64,000 bases of DNA, from positions 186,001 to 250,000 of the forward strand of contig NZ_FOGS01000002.1 in NCBI RefSeq assembly GCF_900111305.1, given 5' to 3'. Of this stretch, positions 47,722-58,676 are shown in pieces; position 1 is the first letter of the stretch, and the number at the start of each line of letters is the position of its first letter. The notes below the pieces were generated by a model. It ran no database searches and was not told the origin of the DNA. It saw only the letters and a list, made by a program, of their open reading frames with translations. Position numbers and translations under genes: made by a program. The stretch comes from Vreelandella subterranea. Lineage in GTDB: Bacteria > Pseudomonadota > Gammaproteobacteria > Pseudomonadales > Halomonadaceae.

Positions 47722-48591
47722 ATGCGTCCATGGCACCTTGGGGAGATGCGACGTCCATTAAGGCTATCTGCATTATCCTTTGCATTGATAATGCTTGCGG
47801 GTTGTTCAGAACCCAGGATTGATACCAGTTCAATGCCCGCCGCTGTTGTATCCGTCGAAAAAGTGCGCGACTCACTGCCCCCTTACAAACGCGACGAATT
47901 TGACCAAGCGCTAACCATCATGGCGATGTCATCGTTCGACGGTATCGATATACTTAATCCAAGACCGATGAACGCCGCGGAAATCGCCGAATCGGCCAAC
48001 GCTTACATGCATGGGCTGACGGGTGACGAAGCGATAGAGAAAGCCAATGAGCTGTTACGCAACCGCCGGGCACGGGAGCGAAGTCAGGCGCTGGGGATTC
48101 TCTACCGGCTTGAAGAAAAGCAGGCTAATGCAGAGCATGACCGCAAGCAACGGGCTCAGGTGACCCTCGACAGCGCCGATTTTTACATGAGCACAAGCCC
48201 CTACGGAGCGCTGGAGCCGATTATTGAACTGGACGTCACCAACGGCTCTGACCAGCGTATCTCGGAATTGTCACTCAGGGGCATTGTCAGCAGTCCCGGC
48301 CTCGAGACGCCCTGGGTCGATGAAACGTTTTACTATGTGATTCCCGGCGGTTTAGCCCCTGGCGAAAGCGCTCAATGGCGCCTGGCGCCCAACCGTTTTG
48401 GCCCCTGGGGTAATCGCGAGATTCCCGATGATGCCCAGTTCGATGTCACCATCGAGGGCTTGCACGACGCCGAAGGCAAGCCACTTTGGGACGCGACACC
48501 GCTAAGCGAGCGACAGCGAGAGAGGCTCGCCGAGCTGCGTGAAGAGTATGGCGACATGGCCGCTTCTTCCAGCAAGCTGTCAGGGCCCTAG
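47722..48591 (+). CDS. predicted lipoprotein of unknown function
   Basis: A protein of about 289 residues. The signal (RRPLRLSALSFALIMLAGCSEP) ends in a clear lipobox LAGC, so the mature N-terminus is a lipidated Cys. The body begins with a helical part containing AAEIAESANAYMHGLTGDEAIEKA, followed by a beta-rich domain (about 180-270) with ELDVTNGSDQRISEL and LAPGESAQWRL, reminiscent of small immunoglobulin-like domains in other bacterial lipoproteins. Start is ATG 47722 or 47746. DUF6694-like N-terminal similarity is possible but not certain. Function unknown. Confidence 0.75.
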   Translation: MRPWHLGEMRRPLRLSALSFALIMLAGCSEPRIDTSSMPAAVVSVEKVRDSLPPYKRDEFDQALTIMAMSSFDGIDILNPRPMNAAEIAESANAYMHGLTGDEAIEKANELLRNRRARERSQALGILYRLEEKQANAEHDRKQRAQVTLDSADFYMSTSPYGALEPIIELDVTNGSDQRISELSLRGIVSSPGLETPWVDETFYYVIPGGLAPGESAQWRLAPNRFGPWGNREIPDDAQFDVTIEGLHDAEGKPLWDATPLSERQRERLAELREEYGDMAASSSKLSGP

Positions 48592-48605
48592 CAAGGGCCC
48601 TAACA
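48577..48605. terminator. hairpin between convergent lipoprotein and serB genes
   Basis: AGGGCCCT, loop AGCA, AGGGCCCT, with CTGT/ACAG extending the stem past a mismatch. It contains the lipoprotein stop codon and lies just after the serB stop. There is no T tract, so termination strength is uncertain. Confidence 0.5.
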
Positions 48606-48609
48606 GCTA

Positions 48610-49533
48610 TCAGTCGGTCAAATCGGCGTCTGGGTAACCGATGAGGTACAGCACCGCATCAATATCGAGGTGTGAAATGGCTTGGCGCGCCTGTGCCCGC
48701 ACCATGGGTTTGGCGCGATAGGCAATACCCAAACCTGCGGTTGCGAGCATCTTGAGGTCATTGGCGCCATCGCCCACCGCAATCGTCTGCTCGAGTGTCC
48801 AGCCTTCACGCCGGGCAATGGTTTCCAGCAGCTCCGCTTTACGGTCCGCGTCGACAATCGGTTCGCGCACCTCGCCGGTGACCTTGCCGTTCTCGATGAC
48901 CAGCTCGTTGGCATGAACCTCATCGAAGCCGAGCTTATGCTGCAAGTAGTCAGCGAAGTAGGTGAAACCTCCAGAGAGAATCGCGGTGCGATACCCCAGG
49001 CGTTTCAGGTTCGCCATCAGCCGCTCGACGCCTTCCATCAAGGGTAGCTCGGCGGCGATATCCGCCAACACAGACTCGTCCAAACCAGCCAGCTTGCTCA
49101 TCCGCTCGCGAAAGCTTTGCTGAAAATCCAGCTCACCACGCATCGCCCGCTCGGTAACCTCGGCCACTTCATTGCCCACGCCATGACGATAGGCCAGCTC
49201 GTCAATCACTTCGGCCTTGATCAGCGTGGAATCCATATCGAAGCACACCAGCCGAGGCTGCACCTGCTTGCGCAGGTTCTGCTGAACCACAATATCCACG
49301 TTCAAGGTTTCGCTCAAAACCAGCGCTGCATGTCGCAGCGCCTCAAGATCCGCATCGGCACCACTCAGGCACAGTTCGAGGCAGTCGATGCGCGCGCCCT
49401 GCGCTGTATCCGACAACCGTCGGGCGCTCGTTTCCTGCAAGCCAAATTGCACCCTCAGGGCATCCACCTGGGACTGAATCTCCGCGGTTAGACGCGGAGC
49501 CAATACGGTTAAGATCAAATCGCCGCTTGCCAT
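48610..49533 (-). CDS. serB: phosphoserine phosphatase
   Basis: A 307-residue HAD-family enzyme for the last step of serine synthesis. The N-terminal 90 residues form an ACT-like regulatory domain. The HAD motif I is CFDMDSTLIKAEVIDELA (nucleophile first Asp), motif II LSGGFTYFAD, motif III/IV VGDGANDLKMLA. The ATG at 49533 is used; a GTG immediately precedes it in frame. It starts 20 nt after parC on the same strand. Confidence 0.95.
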   Translation of the reverse strand: MASGDLILTVLAPRLTAEIQSQVDALRVQFGLQETSARRLSDTAQGARIDCLELCLSGADADLEALRHAALVLSETLNVDIVVQQNLRKQVQPRLVCFDMDSTLIKAEVIDELAYRHGVGNEVAEVTERAMRGELDFQQSFRERMSKLAGLDESVLADIAAELPLMEGVERLMANLKRLGYRTAILSGGFTYFADYLQHKLGFDEVHANELVIENGKVTGEVREPIVDADRKAELLETIARREGWTLEQTIAVGDGANDLKMLATAGLGIAYRAKPMVRAQARQAISHLDIDAVLYLIGYPDADLTD

Positions 49534-49553
49534 CACTCAATTCCTGCCATTGT

Positions 49554-51800
49554 TTAGTCCCCTGCCCCTATCCAGTCGACCTTTTGGAAACCGCGTGGCA
49601 GCTTGCTGCCCCGCCGACCCCGCTCGCCGCGATAATAGGCCAGGTCATCGGTTTTCAGCGTGAGCTTTCGCTTACCGGCATGCAGTTCCAGGGAATCGCT
49701 GTCTTTAATTACCGCGATGCTGCGCACGAATTCCTCACGGCGTGCGGCGCGTGGACCGGGAATATCCAGCATCTTGTTGCCTTTTCCCTTGGCCATTTCA
49801 GGCAATTGCTCCAGGGGAAACAGCAATAGTCGGCCTTCGTTGGAGACCGAGGCCACCCAGAGCTTGTCACCCTCGGGCACTTCAACCGGTGCCATCACAC
49901 TGCAGCCTTTAGGCAGGCTAAGCACCGCCTTGCCTGCCTTGTTTTTACCGGTAAGCGCTTCCAGGCGGGCGATAAAGCCGTACCCGCCGTCGCTCGCCAA
50001 TACAAAACGCCGCTCGGCAGGTGCCAGCATCAACCCGGCCATCCGCGCACCGGCCGACACATTCGCACGCCCGGTGACCGGCTCCCCCTGCCCCCGTGCA
50101 CTGGGCAGGTTATGGGCACTGAGCGTATAGGCGCGTCCGGTATCATCCAGCAGCACCAAAGGCTGATTGGTTTTGCCTCGTGCAGCCAACTGGAAACGGT
50201 CGCCTGCTTTATAGGACAACCCCTCAGGGTCGATATCATGGCCCTTGGCGGAGCGAATCCAGCCCTTCTCAGACAGCACCACGGTGATCGGATCAGCCCC
50301 CAGCAGCTCGACTTCGGACAATGCCTTGGCGTCGGCCCTGGCGACCAGTGGCGAGCGGCGTTCATCGCCATGCTCTTTACCCGCCGCACGAATCTCTTTT
50401 TCGATCAGCGTGGTCAGCTTGGCTTCGCTGCCCAGCAGCCCCTGTAGATATTTGCGTTCTTTTTCCAGTTCATCCTGCTCGCCGCGGATTTTCATCTCTT
50501 CCAGCTTGGCAAGATGACGCAGGCGCAGCTCGAGGATCGCTTCCGCCTGTCGCTCTGAGAGACCAAAGGCCGCTACCAGGGCAGGCTTCGGTTCATCCTC
50601 CTCTCGAATAATGCGAATCACCTCATCGATATTCAGGTAGGCGGTGAGCAGACCTTCCAGAATATGCAGGCGATCTTCCACCTTGCCCAGACGGTGTTCC
50701 AGGCGGCGGCGCACCGTAGCACGCCGGAAGCGCAGCCATTCACCCAGCATCTCGGGCAGCGGCATCACCCGCGGGCGGCCATCCAGACCAATCACGTTCA
50801 TGTTCACCCGCACGTTCTTTTCCAGATCCGTGGTGGCAAACAGGTGGTCCATCAAGGACTCAACGTCAATGCGGTTGGAGCGCGGCTCGATCACCAGACG
50901 GGTGGGCTCTTCGTGGGTGGATTCATCGCGCAGGTCGGCCACCATGGGCAGCTTTTTAGCCTGCATCTGGGCGGCGATCTGTTCCAGCACCTTGGCACCG
51001 CTGACCTGATACGGCAGCGCGGTGATCACGATATTGGCGCCTTCCCGCTCGTAGCGAGCGCGCAGCTTGACCGAACCACGACCGGATTCATAGAGCTTAC
51101 GCAGGTCTTCCCGGGGGGTAATAATTTCCGCGTCGGTCGGGAAGTCCGGCGCGGGGATGAAGTCCATCAGGTCGGTCGTCGTGGCCTGCGGATTGCGTAA
51201 CAGGTGACAGGTGGCGTCCACGACCTCAGACACATTGTGCGGCGGAATATCGGTGGCCATCCCCACGGCAATCCCGGTGCCGCCATTGAGCAGCACATGC
51301 GGCAAGCGTGCGGGCAGCACCAGCGGTTCCTGCATGGTGCCGTCAAAGTTGGGCACCCAGTCGACTGTCCCCTGGCCCAGCTCGCTGAGCAGCACTTCGG
51401 CAAACCTGGAGAGTTTGGCTTCGGTGTAGCGCATGGCGGCAAACGATTTGGGATCGTCAGGACTCCCCCAGTTGCCCTGACCGTCCACCAGCGGATAGCG
51501 ATAGCTGAACGGCTGGGCCATCAGTACCATGGCTTCATAGCAGGCACTGTCGCCGTGGGGATGGAATTTACCCAGCACGTCGCCGACGGTGCGCGCCGAC
51601 TTCTTGTACTTGGCGTTGGCATGCAGCGCCAGCTCGCGCATGGCATAGATAATCCGCCGCTGCACGGGTTTCATGCCATCGCCAATGTTGGGCAGGGCGC
51701 GGTCGAGAATCACGTACATCGAGTAGTCGAGATACGCTTTTTCAGTGTAATCGCGCAAGGACAAGCGTTCGACGTCGCCTTCCGCTACCTGAATATCCAT
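49554..51800 (-). CDS. parC: DNA topoisomerase IV subunit A
   Basis: A 748-residue subunit that cuts and rejoins DNA to unlink daughter chromosomes. The start [18 protein letters not shown] is placed at 51800; a 39-nt longer frame is not supported. The quinolone region reads [15 protein letters not shown], with the Ser and Glu positions wild type. The catalytic Tyr is in [11 protein letters not shown]. The C-terminal DNA-wrapping domain spans about 500-748. It is separated from parE by a chemoreceptor gene and followed by serB. Confidence 0.96.
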   Translation of the reverse strand: MDIQVAEGDVERLSLRDYTEKAYLDYSMYVILDRALPNIGDGMKPVQRRIIYAMRELALHANAKYKKSARTVGDVLGKFHPHGDSACYEAMVLMAQPFSYRYPLVDGQGNWGSPDDPKSFAAMRYTEAKLSRFAEVLLSELGQGTVDWVPNFDGTMQEPLVLPARLPHVLLNGGTGIAVGMATDIPPHNVSEVVDATCHLLRNPQATTTDLMDFIPAPDFPTDAEIITPREDLRKLYESGRGSVKLRARYEREGANIVITALPYQVSGAKVLEQIAAQMQAKKLPMVADLRDESTHEEPTRLVIEPRSNRIDVESLMDHLFATTDLEKNVRVNMNVIGLDGRPRVMPLPEMLGEWLRFRRATVRRRLEHRLGKVEDRLHILEGLLTAYLNIDEVIRIIREEDEPKPALVAAFGLSERQAEAILELRLRHLAKLEEMKIRGEQDELEKERKYLQGLLGSEAKLTTLIEKEIRAAGKEHGDERRSPLVARADAKALSEVELLGADPITVVLSEKGWIRSAKGHDIDPEGLSYKAGDRFQLAARGKTNQPLVLLDDTGRAYTLSAHNLPSARGQGEPVTGRANVSAGARMAGLMLAPAERRFVLASDGGYGFIARLEALTGKNKAGKAVLSLPKGCSVMAPVEVPEGDKLWVASVSNEGRLLLFPLEQLPEMAKGKGNKMLDIPGPRAARREEFVRSIAVIKDSDSLELHAGKRKLTLKTDDLAYYRGERGRRGSKLPRGFQKVDWIGAGD

Positions 51801-51828
51801 AGGGTATTCATCCTTTCCTGACAAGCAA

Positions 51829-51850
51829 AGCCGCCCCAACGGGAGCGGCT
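51829..51850 (-). terminator. hairpin terminator after the chemoreceptor gene
   Basis: Minus strand AGCCGCTCCC, loop GTT, GGGGCGGCT, then TTTGC. It lies between the chemoreceptor stop and the parC start, so it separates the motility gene from parC. The T tract is short. Confidence 0.6.
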
Positions 51851-51909
51851 ATTCCTGCTACACATTGATACTCAATGCGTTAGTAGTTGCTTACGTCATG
51901 TCAATAACG

Positions 51910-53862
51910 TCACTGAGGCCCCGAAAGTGGTATCGCATCCGGGGAGCGTTGATTATCGCGCTGAAAATCATCAAGTAAACTCTTCAGGCGCTGGGCCTGA
52001 ACAGAAAGTTCATTGGCCGCTCCTGATGCTTGGCTGACAAGCCCTGCATTCTGCTGGGTGACCGTATCCATTTGCGAAACAGCACGGTTGATTTCATCAA
52101 TGCCGTGGGTCTGTTCGCCGGACGCTTGACTGATCTCCGCGATACGTTGGGCGATTTCCTCAATCGCCGACACAATTTCCTGCATGGCAGCTTCTGCATC
52201 ACGTGCATAGCCGCTACCGGTTTCAATTTGTTGAGACGTGGTCTTGATCAAGTCGTTGATGTTGCGAGCCGATGTAGCACTCCGGGAAGCCAGTTCGCGA
52301 ACTTCACTGGCGACGACGGCAAAACCTCGCCCGTGTTCCCCGGCTCGAGCCGCTTCGACAGATGCATTGAGTGCCAGGATATTCGTTTGAAATGCAATGT
52401 TTTCAATGACATCGACAATCGAGGAAACCTCTCCCGAGCTCTCATTGATCGCTTCCATCGACTGAGCCAGGCGTGCAACCTGCTCGCCACCCCGCCTGAC
52501 CTTTTCCGTTGTTTCCGTGACGCGCTGATCGGCTTCGTTGGCATTATCAGCGTTGCGCTTAACGGTTGTCGCCATTTCTTCCATGGTGGAAGAGGTCTCC
52601 TGGAGCGATGCGGCCTGTTGTTCGGTCCGACTGGACAACTCGGCGTTTCCAGAGGCAATGTCCGTCGCTTCACTGGCAATCGCATCGGATACCTGACTGA
52701 CGTCATCAAACAGGTGGCGTAGTTTTTCAGCATAACGATTCACCGCACTGCGTAACTCGCCAATTTCATCATTGCGATAAATCTTCAGTTCTCGACTTGA
52801 GCCGCCTTGGCCGAGCTGATCAATCTGCTCGGTGGTACTGTGGATTTGACGCAACAGTATACGTCCACCCCACCAGCCTAACACCAGCAACAGCGCCAAC
52901 AGGGGGAGAATTACCACCATCAGATCGCGCGTCAACGTCCGCGCCAGCCCCGTCACTTCTTCCTGGGGCGTCATGAGCCCCAGTGTCCAGCCCGTATCCT
53001 GCATATCGAACAAACGAACCGAGGCAGGCTTATCCAGCACGCCAGCTGTTTCCACCTGGACATTCTGACGGCCTGATTCGACAGCCTCAACCACAGGCGA
53101 AAGCCAGGGCATCTCGCTGGTCAGATCGGCTAACCCCTGCATATTATCCGTCGCCAGATCAGCGCCAGGAAAATGGATGACCTTGCCTGCTCTATCAAGC
53201 ACGAAGGCATAGCCGCCGGTTGTATCACCATTCTCGGTCAGAAATTCGGCGATTCCTTCCAATTGCATATCAATGGTCGCGACCCCGGCAAACTCGTCGT
53301 CAAGGTAGTAAGGGACGCTACAGGTCACCATCGCCACTCCGGTGGTGGCGTCGCGATACGCCGTTGACCAGATACACTGACCCGGGTCGGCATCGCGGGC
53401 ATTCTGATACCAGGCCTCGTCGTGATAAGGCGCAATATCGTCAGCGTTATAATCATCCAGAAACTCGATCTCGCCGTCAGCATTTCTCGCCCAGAAGAAG
53501 CTGAACCGCTCGACCCCCTCCTCAAAGGCATCCGGCTCGGGCCAGATACCGCCCCCTGCTATGGCGGCGTTGCCACTGTCATCGACAAGCCGTGGGAAGG
53601 CTTGACGAAACAATGATTCCTCGCGGGGTAATGACTCTGCGAGCGATGCCAGACTCGCCGTATTGCCTTCCACGCGTGCCAGCTGTGCATTCATTGCGTT
53701 GACAATGGACTCACCTGCTCGATCGACAAGCGACTGGCTTGCCTCTATGACCTGCGGTTGACCACGCCAAGCCATAACGGCGTAAATGCTTGCGGCCATG
53801 AGTAGCATGAGAGCAAACGCTGCCAGCGTTAACTGCCTCGAAATGGTATTGAGCACGGACAT
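51910..53862 (-). CDS. methyl-accepting chemotaxis protein, dCache sensor
   Basis: A 650-residue chemoreceptor. First helix about 10-32 ([20 protein letters not shown]); a periplasmic double-Cache domain follows to about 325, with the typical [19 protein letters not shown] and [15 protein letters not shown]; a second helix ([18 protein letters not shown]), HAMP, and a long coiled coil ending in the signaling tip with [21 protein letters not shown]. There is no C-terminal CheR-binding pentapeptide. AGGGGAAA precedes the ATG. A FliA-type promoter lies 64 nt upstream, so it is part of the flagellar regulon. Ligand unknown; dCache receptors often bind amino acids. Confidence 0.93.
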   Translation of the reverse strand: MSVLNTISRQLTLAAFALMLLMAASIYAVMAWRGQPQVIEASQSLVDRAGESIVNAMNAQLARVEGNTASLASLAESLPREESLFRQAFPRLVDDSGNAAIAGGGIWPEPDAFEEGVERFSFFWARNADGEIEFLDDYNADDIAPYHDEAWYQNARDADPGQCIWSTAYRDATTGVAMVTCSVPYYLDDEFAGVATIDMQLEGIAEFLTENGDTTGGYAFVLDRAGKVIHFPGADLATDNMQGLADLTSEMPWLSPVVEAVESGRQNVQVETAGVLDKPASVRLFDMQDTGWTLGLMTPQEEVTGLARTLTRDLMVVILPLLALLLVLGWWGGRILLRQIHSTTEQIDQLGQGGSSRELKIYRNDEIGELRSAVNRYAEKLRHLFDDVSQVSDAIASEATDIASGNAELSSRTEQQAASLQETSSTMEEMATTVKRNADNANEADQRVTETTEKVRRGGEQVARLAQSMEAINESSGEVSSIVDVIENIAFQTNILALNASVEAARAGEHGRGFAVVASEVRELASRSATSARNINDLIKTTSQQIETGSGYARDAEAAMQEIVSAIEEIAQRIAEISQASGEQTHGIDEINRAVSQMDTVTQQNAGLVSQASGAANELSVQAQRLKSLLDDFQRDNQRSPDAIPLSGPQ

Positions 53863-53925
53863 TTTCCCCTTTAGCGATGTAAGTGATACTGACTGGCGCA
53901 CTTTTTTGGGTACGCTCTTTATTCA

Positions 53926-53952
53926 CTATCGGCTAATTTATGCCCAACCTTA
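53926..53952 (-). promoter_or_regulatory. sigma-28 (FliA) promoter of the chemoreceptor gene
   Basis: Minus strand TAAGGTTG - 11 nt - GCCGATAG, against the consensus TAAAGTTT-N11-GCCGATAA (13 of 16 match and exact spacing). It lies in the gap after parE, 64 nt before the chemoreceptor ATG. Confidence 0.78.
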
Positions 53953-53986
53953 GCCATTCAACACCAATGCAGCATTGACACTGTCG

Positions 53987-55903
<1,917 letters not shown>

Positions 55904-55993
55904 TCATGCACGTATGAATGCTTTCAAAGGGATACAGGATAGCCGAAAAGCAAAATGCTGTATATCCAGCCATGTTTATCGATAGCGAAGCAC

Positions 55994-56109
55994 GAAAGGG
56001 CTTCCCCGCGGATAGGTCGTAGAGGGGGCGCTGTAAACCCATCCCTGGGCGCTACATTTGCCATCCATGGCAAATAACCCCCTCTACGACCTATCCCCGG
56101 CGCCCTTTC
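55994..56109. repeat. Halomonas-type palindromic intergenic repeat
   Basis: A 116-bp element between parE and pgi. The outer arms GAAAGGGC / GCCCTTTC and a 19-bp perfect core, GGATAGGTCGTAGAGGGGG against its complement near 56085-56100, enclose two smaller palindromes, one being ATTTGCCAT-CC-ATGGCAAAT. The inner text (AACCCATCCCTGGGCGCTAC) resembles intergenic repeats I know from Halomonas genomes. No coding capacity. It may act as a terminator or a REP-like sequence. Confidence 0.75.
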
Positions 56110-56145
56110 TATGTGCCGACATATGCTAACGACACAATTGCCCAC

Positions 56146-57840
56146 TCACTCCTGTTCAGCCGCCCAAAAGGCTTCAATCAAGCCTCGGCTGGAGGCATCC
56201 AGTCGCGCCAGGTCACCTTGATGGTCGATAATTTTCTGGGTATCGGTGGCAATCTGTTTGCCTAGCTCGACGCCCCACTGGTCAAACGGATTGATATCCC
56301 AGATGACCGCCTGGACAAACACCTTATGCTCATAGAGCGCAATCAGCGAACCCAGCGTTGCCGGGGTCAGCTTGTCCAGCAGCACCGTGGTAGACGGCTG
56401 ATTGCCCCGGTAGCGTTTATGCGCCGGGCGCGGGCCATCGTCATCAATGGCATCGTCGCCGAGCATCAGCACCCGCGATTGGGCAAAGCAATTGGCCAAC
56501 GCCAGCCGGTGCTGGGATTTCAGGTGGCGGCGGGTATCCGGATCCTCCACCTCATCATAACGCTTGAGCGGCGCGATAAAGTCGCAAACGACCGGCTGGG
56601 TACCCTGATGGAGCAGTTGATAGAACGCATGCTGGGCATTGGGTCCCAACTGCCCCCAAAGCACCGGGCAGGTGGAATAATTGACCGCCTGCCCCTGACC
56701 GGTCACCGACTTGCCGTTGGACTCCATTTCCAGCTGCTCAAGGTAGGCAGCAAAATACTCCAGGCGCCCGTCATAAGGCAAAATCGAGTGGGCACGAATA
56801 TCCAGAAAATTGACATTCCAGATACCCGCCAGCCCAAGCAGCACCGGCAAATTTTCGGCCAAAGGCGCCTCCTGGAAGTGACGGTCCATGGCATGGGCAC
56901 CGGCTAACAGCTCGCGGAAGTTCTCCATGCCCACCACCAGCGCAATCGGCAGACCAATGGTGCCCCAGAGCGAATAGCGTCCGCCGACCCATTCCCAGAA
57001 CATGAGTTGGTGATCGGGCGTGATGCCCCATTCGCTCATTTTATCGGGGCTTGCCGATACCCCGATAAAGTGCTGACGAATGATCAGCTCTTCACTGACC
57101 GGGTTGGCGCTGGGTAGCTCACCGTGCTTCGACAGCCGACCTATCAGCCAATCGCGAGCGGTATTGGCGTTGGACAATGTATCGATGGTGGTGAACGACT
57201 TCGACGACAGCACAAACAGCGTGGTTTCGGGATTAAAGCGCGTCAGGTAATCGGCAAGCTGCGAGCCATCCATGGTCGAGGCAAAATGCACCTCCACTGG
57301 GTGAATATCGTCAGGACGGTAGTCAGCCAGCGCGTGAGTGACCATCTGTGGCCCAAGGTCCGACCCGCCGACCCCCAAATTCACCACATGGCGGATCGGC
57401 TTGCCGGTGGCACCGCGCCACTGGCCCGCATGCAGACGCGCTACCAAGCGCTCCATTTGCGTCAGGCTTTCATGTACCGCCGCCGCTATGTCGTCCCCTT
57501 CCACGTCCAGGCTCGCCCCCGGTGGCAGTCGCAGGGCCGTGTGCAAGGCCGGACGGTTTTCGCTGACGTTGACCCGCTTGCCACTGAGCAGCGCCTCGAT
57601 CGCCCCTGGCACCCCGGCTTCATCCGCAAGCGCCAGCAGATGCTCAAGGGTGTCGTCGTCCCAGCGCTGCTTGGAGAGATCCAGGGTCAAGCCTGCCACC
57701 TGGCGGGTAAAGTGTGTCCAGCGCCCTGGGTCGTTGCCAAACAGGTTTTTCAGGTGGACATGCTTCAGCGCCTGGGCGTGCTGCTTTAGCGTTTGCCATG
57801 CGGGTAGCGAATCGGGGGGTGTGCGTGATGATGCAGCCAT
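56146..57840 (-). CDS. pgi: glucose-6-phosphate isomerase
   Basis: A 564-residue enzyme interconverting glucose-6-phosphate and fructose-6-phosphate. NLGVGGSDLGPQMV, VLSSKSFTTIDTL and WVGGRYSLWGTIGLP (with catalytic Glu in the preceding segment) are conserved, and the C-terminus has NPFDQWGVELGKQ. The start MAASSRTPPDSLPAW at 57840 follows AGGAGAGGG; the open frame upstream is not needed. It is divergent from cmoA. Confidence 0.96.
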   Translation of the reverse strand: MAASSRTPPDSLPAWQTLKQHAQALKHVHLKNLFGNDPGRWTHFTRQVAGLTLDLSKQRWDDDTLEHLLALADEAGVPGAIEALLSGKRVNVSENRPALHTALRLPPGASLDVEGDDIAAAVHESLTQMERLVARLHAGQWRGATGKPIRHVVNLGVGGSDLGPQMVTHALADYRPDDIHPVEVHFASTMDGSQLADYLTRFNPETTLFVLSSKSFTTIDTLSNANTARDWLIGRLSKHGELPSANPVSEELIIRQHFIGVSASPDKMSEWGITPDHQLMFWEWVGGRYSLWGTIGLPIALVVGMENFRELLAGAHAMDRHFQEAPLAENLPVLLGLAGIWNVNFLDIRAHSILPYDGRLEYFAAYLEQLEMESNGKSVTGQGQAVNYSTCPVLWGQLGPNAQHAFYQLLHQGTQPVVCDFIAPLKRYDEVEDPDTRRHLKSQHRLALANCFAQSRVLMLGDDAIDDDGPRPAHKRYRGNQPSTTVLLDKLTPATLGSLIALYEHKVFVQAVIWDINPFDQWGVELGKQIATDTQKIIDHQGDLARLDASSRGLIEAFWAAEQE

Positions 57841-57935
57841 TTGCCCTCTCCTGTGGCATCGTTCCGTGCAGGGTCTATTCTGGTTTACCAAGGGCGCGTA
57901 AACTACGCAACCTCATTAATAATCCTGGCTTGACC

Positions 57936-58676
57936 ATGAGTGATGCATCTTACCGCGACGCTATCTTTTCGACACCCTTGGATAAGGTGGCAAGGTTCTC
58001 CTTTGACGAACAGGTCGTCGCGTGCTTTCCCGACATGATCCGCCGTTCGGTGCCCGGCTACGGGCAGATACTCGGCATGCTGGGCCTGATCGCCCAGCGA
58101 CACCTACGCCACGGCGCCCACGTCTACGACCTGGGCTGTTCGCTGGGCGCTTCAGGGCTGGCCCTTGCCGGTGCACTGCCCGCGGATGCGTTTCGCTACA
58201 CGGGGGTCGATCTTTCCCCTGCCATGGTGACTCAAGCACGGCAAACCTTTGCCGACGAGTGTGCCGAATATGCCATGCAGGTGGAGGAAGCTGATATTCG
58301 TACGCTTGAGTATGCACCTTCGGGGATGATCATTCTCAACTTTACGCTGCAGTTTTTGCCGCCAGCCGACCGCGATGCCCTCTTGAAGCGCCTGTACGAT
58401 GCGCTCGAGCCCGGAGGCGTGCTGATTTTATCGGAAAAAACCGTCGACGCCGACGAGCGGGACAACGCCTGGCGTGTCGAGCGCTACCATGACTTCAAGC
58501 GCGCCAATGGCTACAGCGATTTGGAAATCAGCCAAAAGCGTACCGCGCTCGAGAATGTGCTGGTGCCGGATACGCTCGAGGCCCTTCACGAACGCCTGAG
58601 GCAAGCCGGCTTTCCGCGCTCGATGACCTGGTTCCAATACCTCAACTTCGCCTCGCTGATCGCCTTCAAACCATGA
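57936..58676 (+). CDS. cmoA: carboxy-S-adenosyl-L-methionine synthase
   Basis: A 246-residue SAM-fold enzyme that makes carboxy-SAM from SAM and prephenate. Motifs: FDEQVVACFPDMIRRSVPGY, VYDLGCSLGASGLALA (SAM loop), FTLQFLPPADRDALL and SEKTVDAD. The open frame extends 222 nt upstream into the pgi start region, but the family begins at MSDASYRDAIFSTP, so ATG 57936 is used. Its TGA overlaps the next gene's ATG (ATGA). The product feeds CmoB, encoded one gene on. Confidence 0.95.
   Translation: MSDASYRDAIFSTPLDKVARFSFDEQVVACFPDMIRRSVPGYGQILGMLGLIAQRHLRHGAHVYDLGCSLGASGLALAGALPADAFRYTGVDLSPAMVTQARQTFADECAEYAMQVEEADIRTLEYAPSGMIILNFTLQFLPPADRDALLKRLYDALEPGGVLILSEKTVDADERDNAWRVERYHDFKRANGYSDLEISQKRTALENVLVPDTLEALHERLRQAGFPRSMTWFQYLNFASLIAFKP

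Noticed and set aside
57714..57935. 74-codon N-terminal extension of cmoA
   Set aside because: It overlaps the pgi start region on the other strand, and CmoA proteins begin at the MSDASYRD-like sequence. The extension has no signal or domain features.
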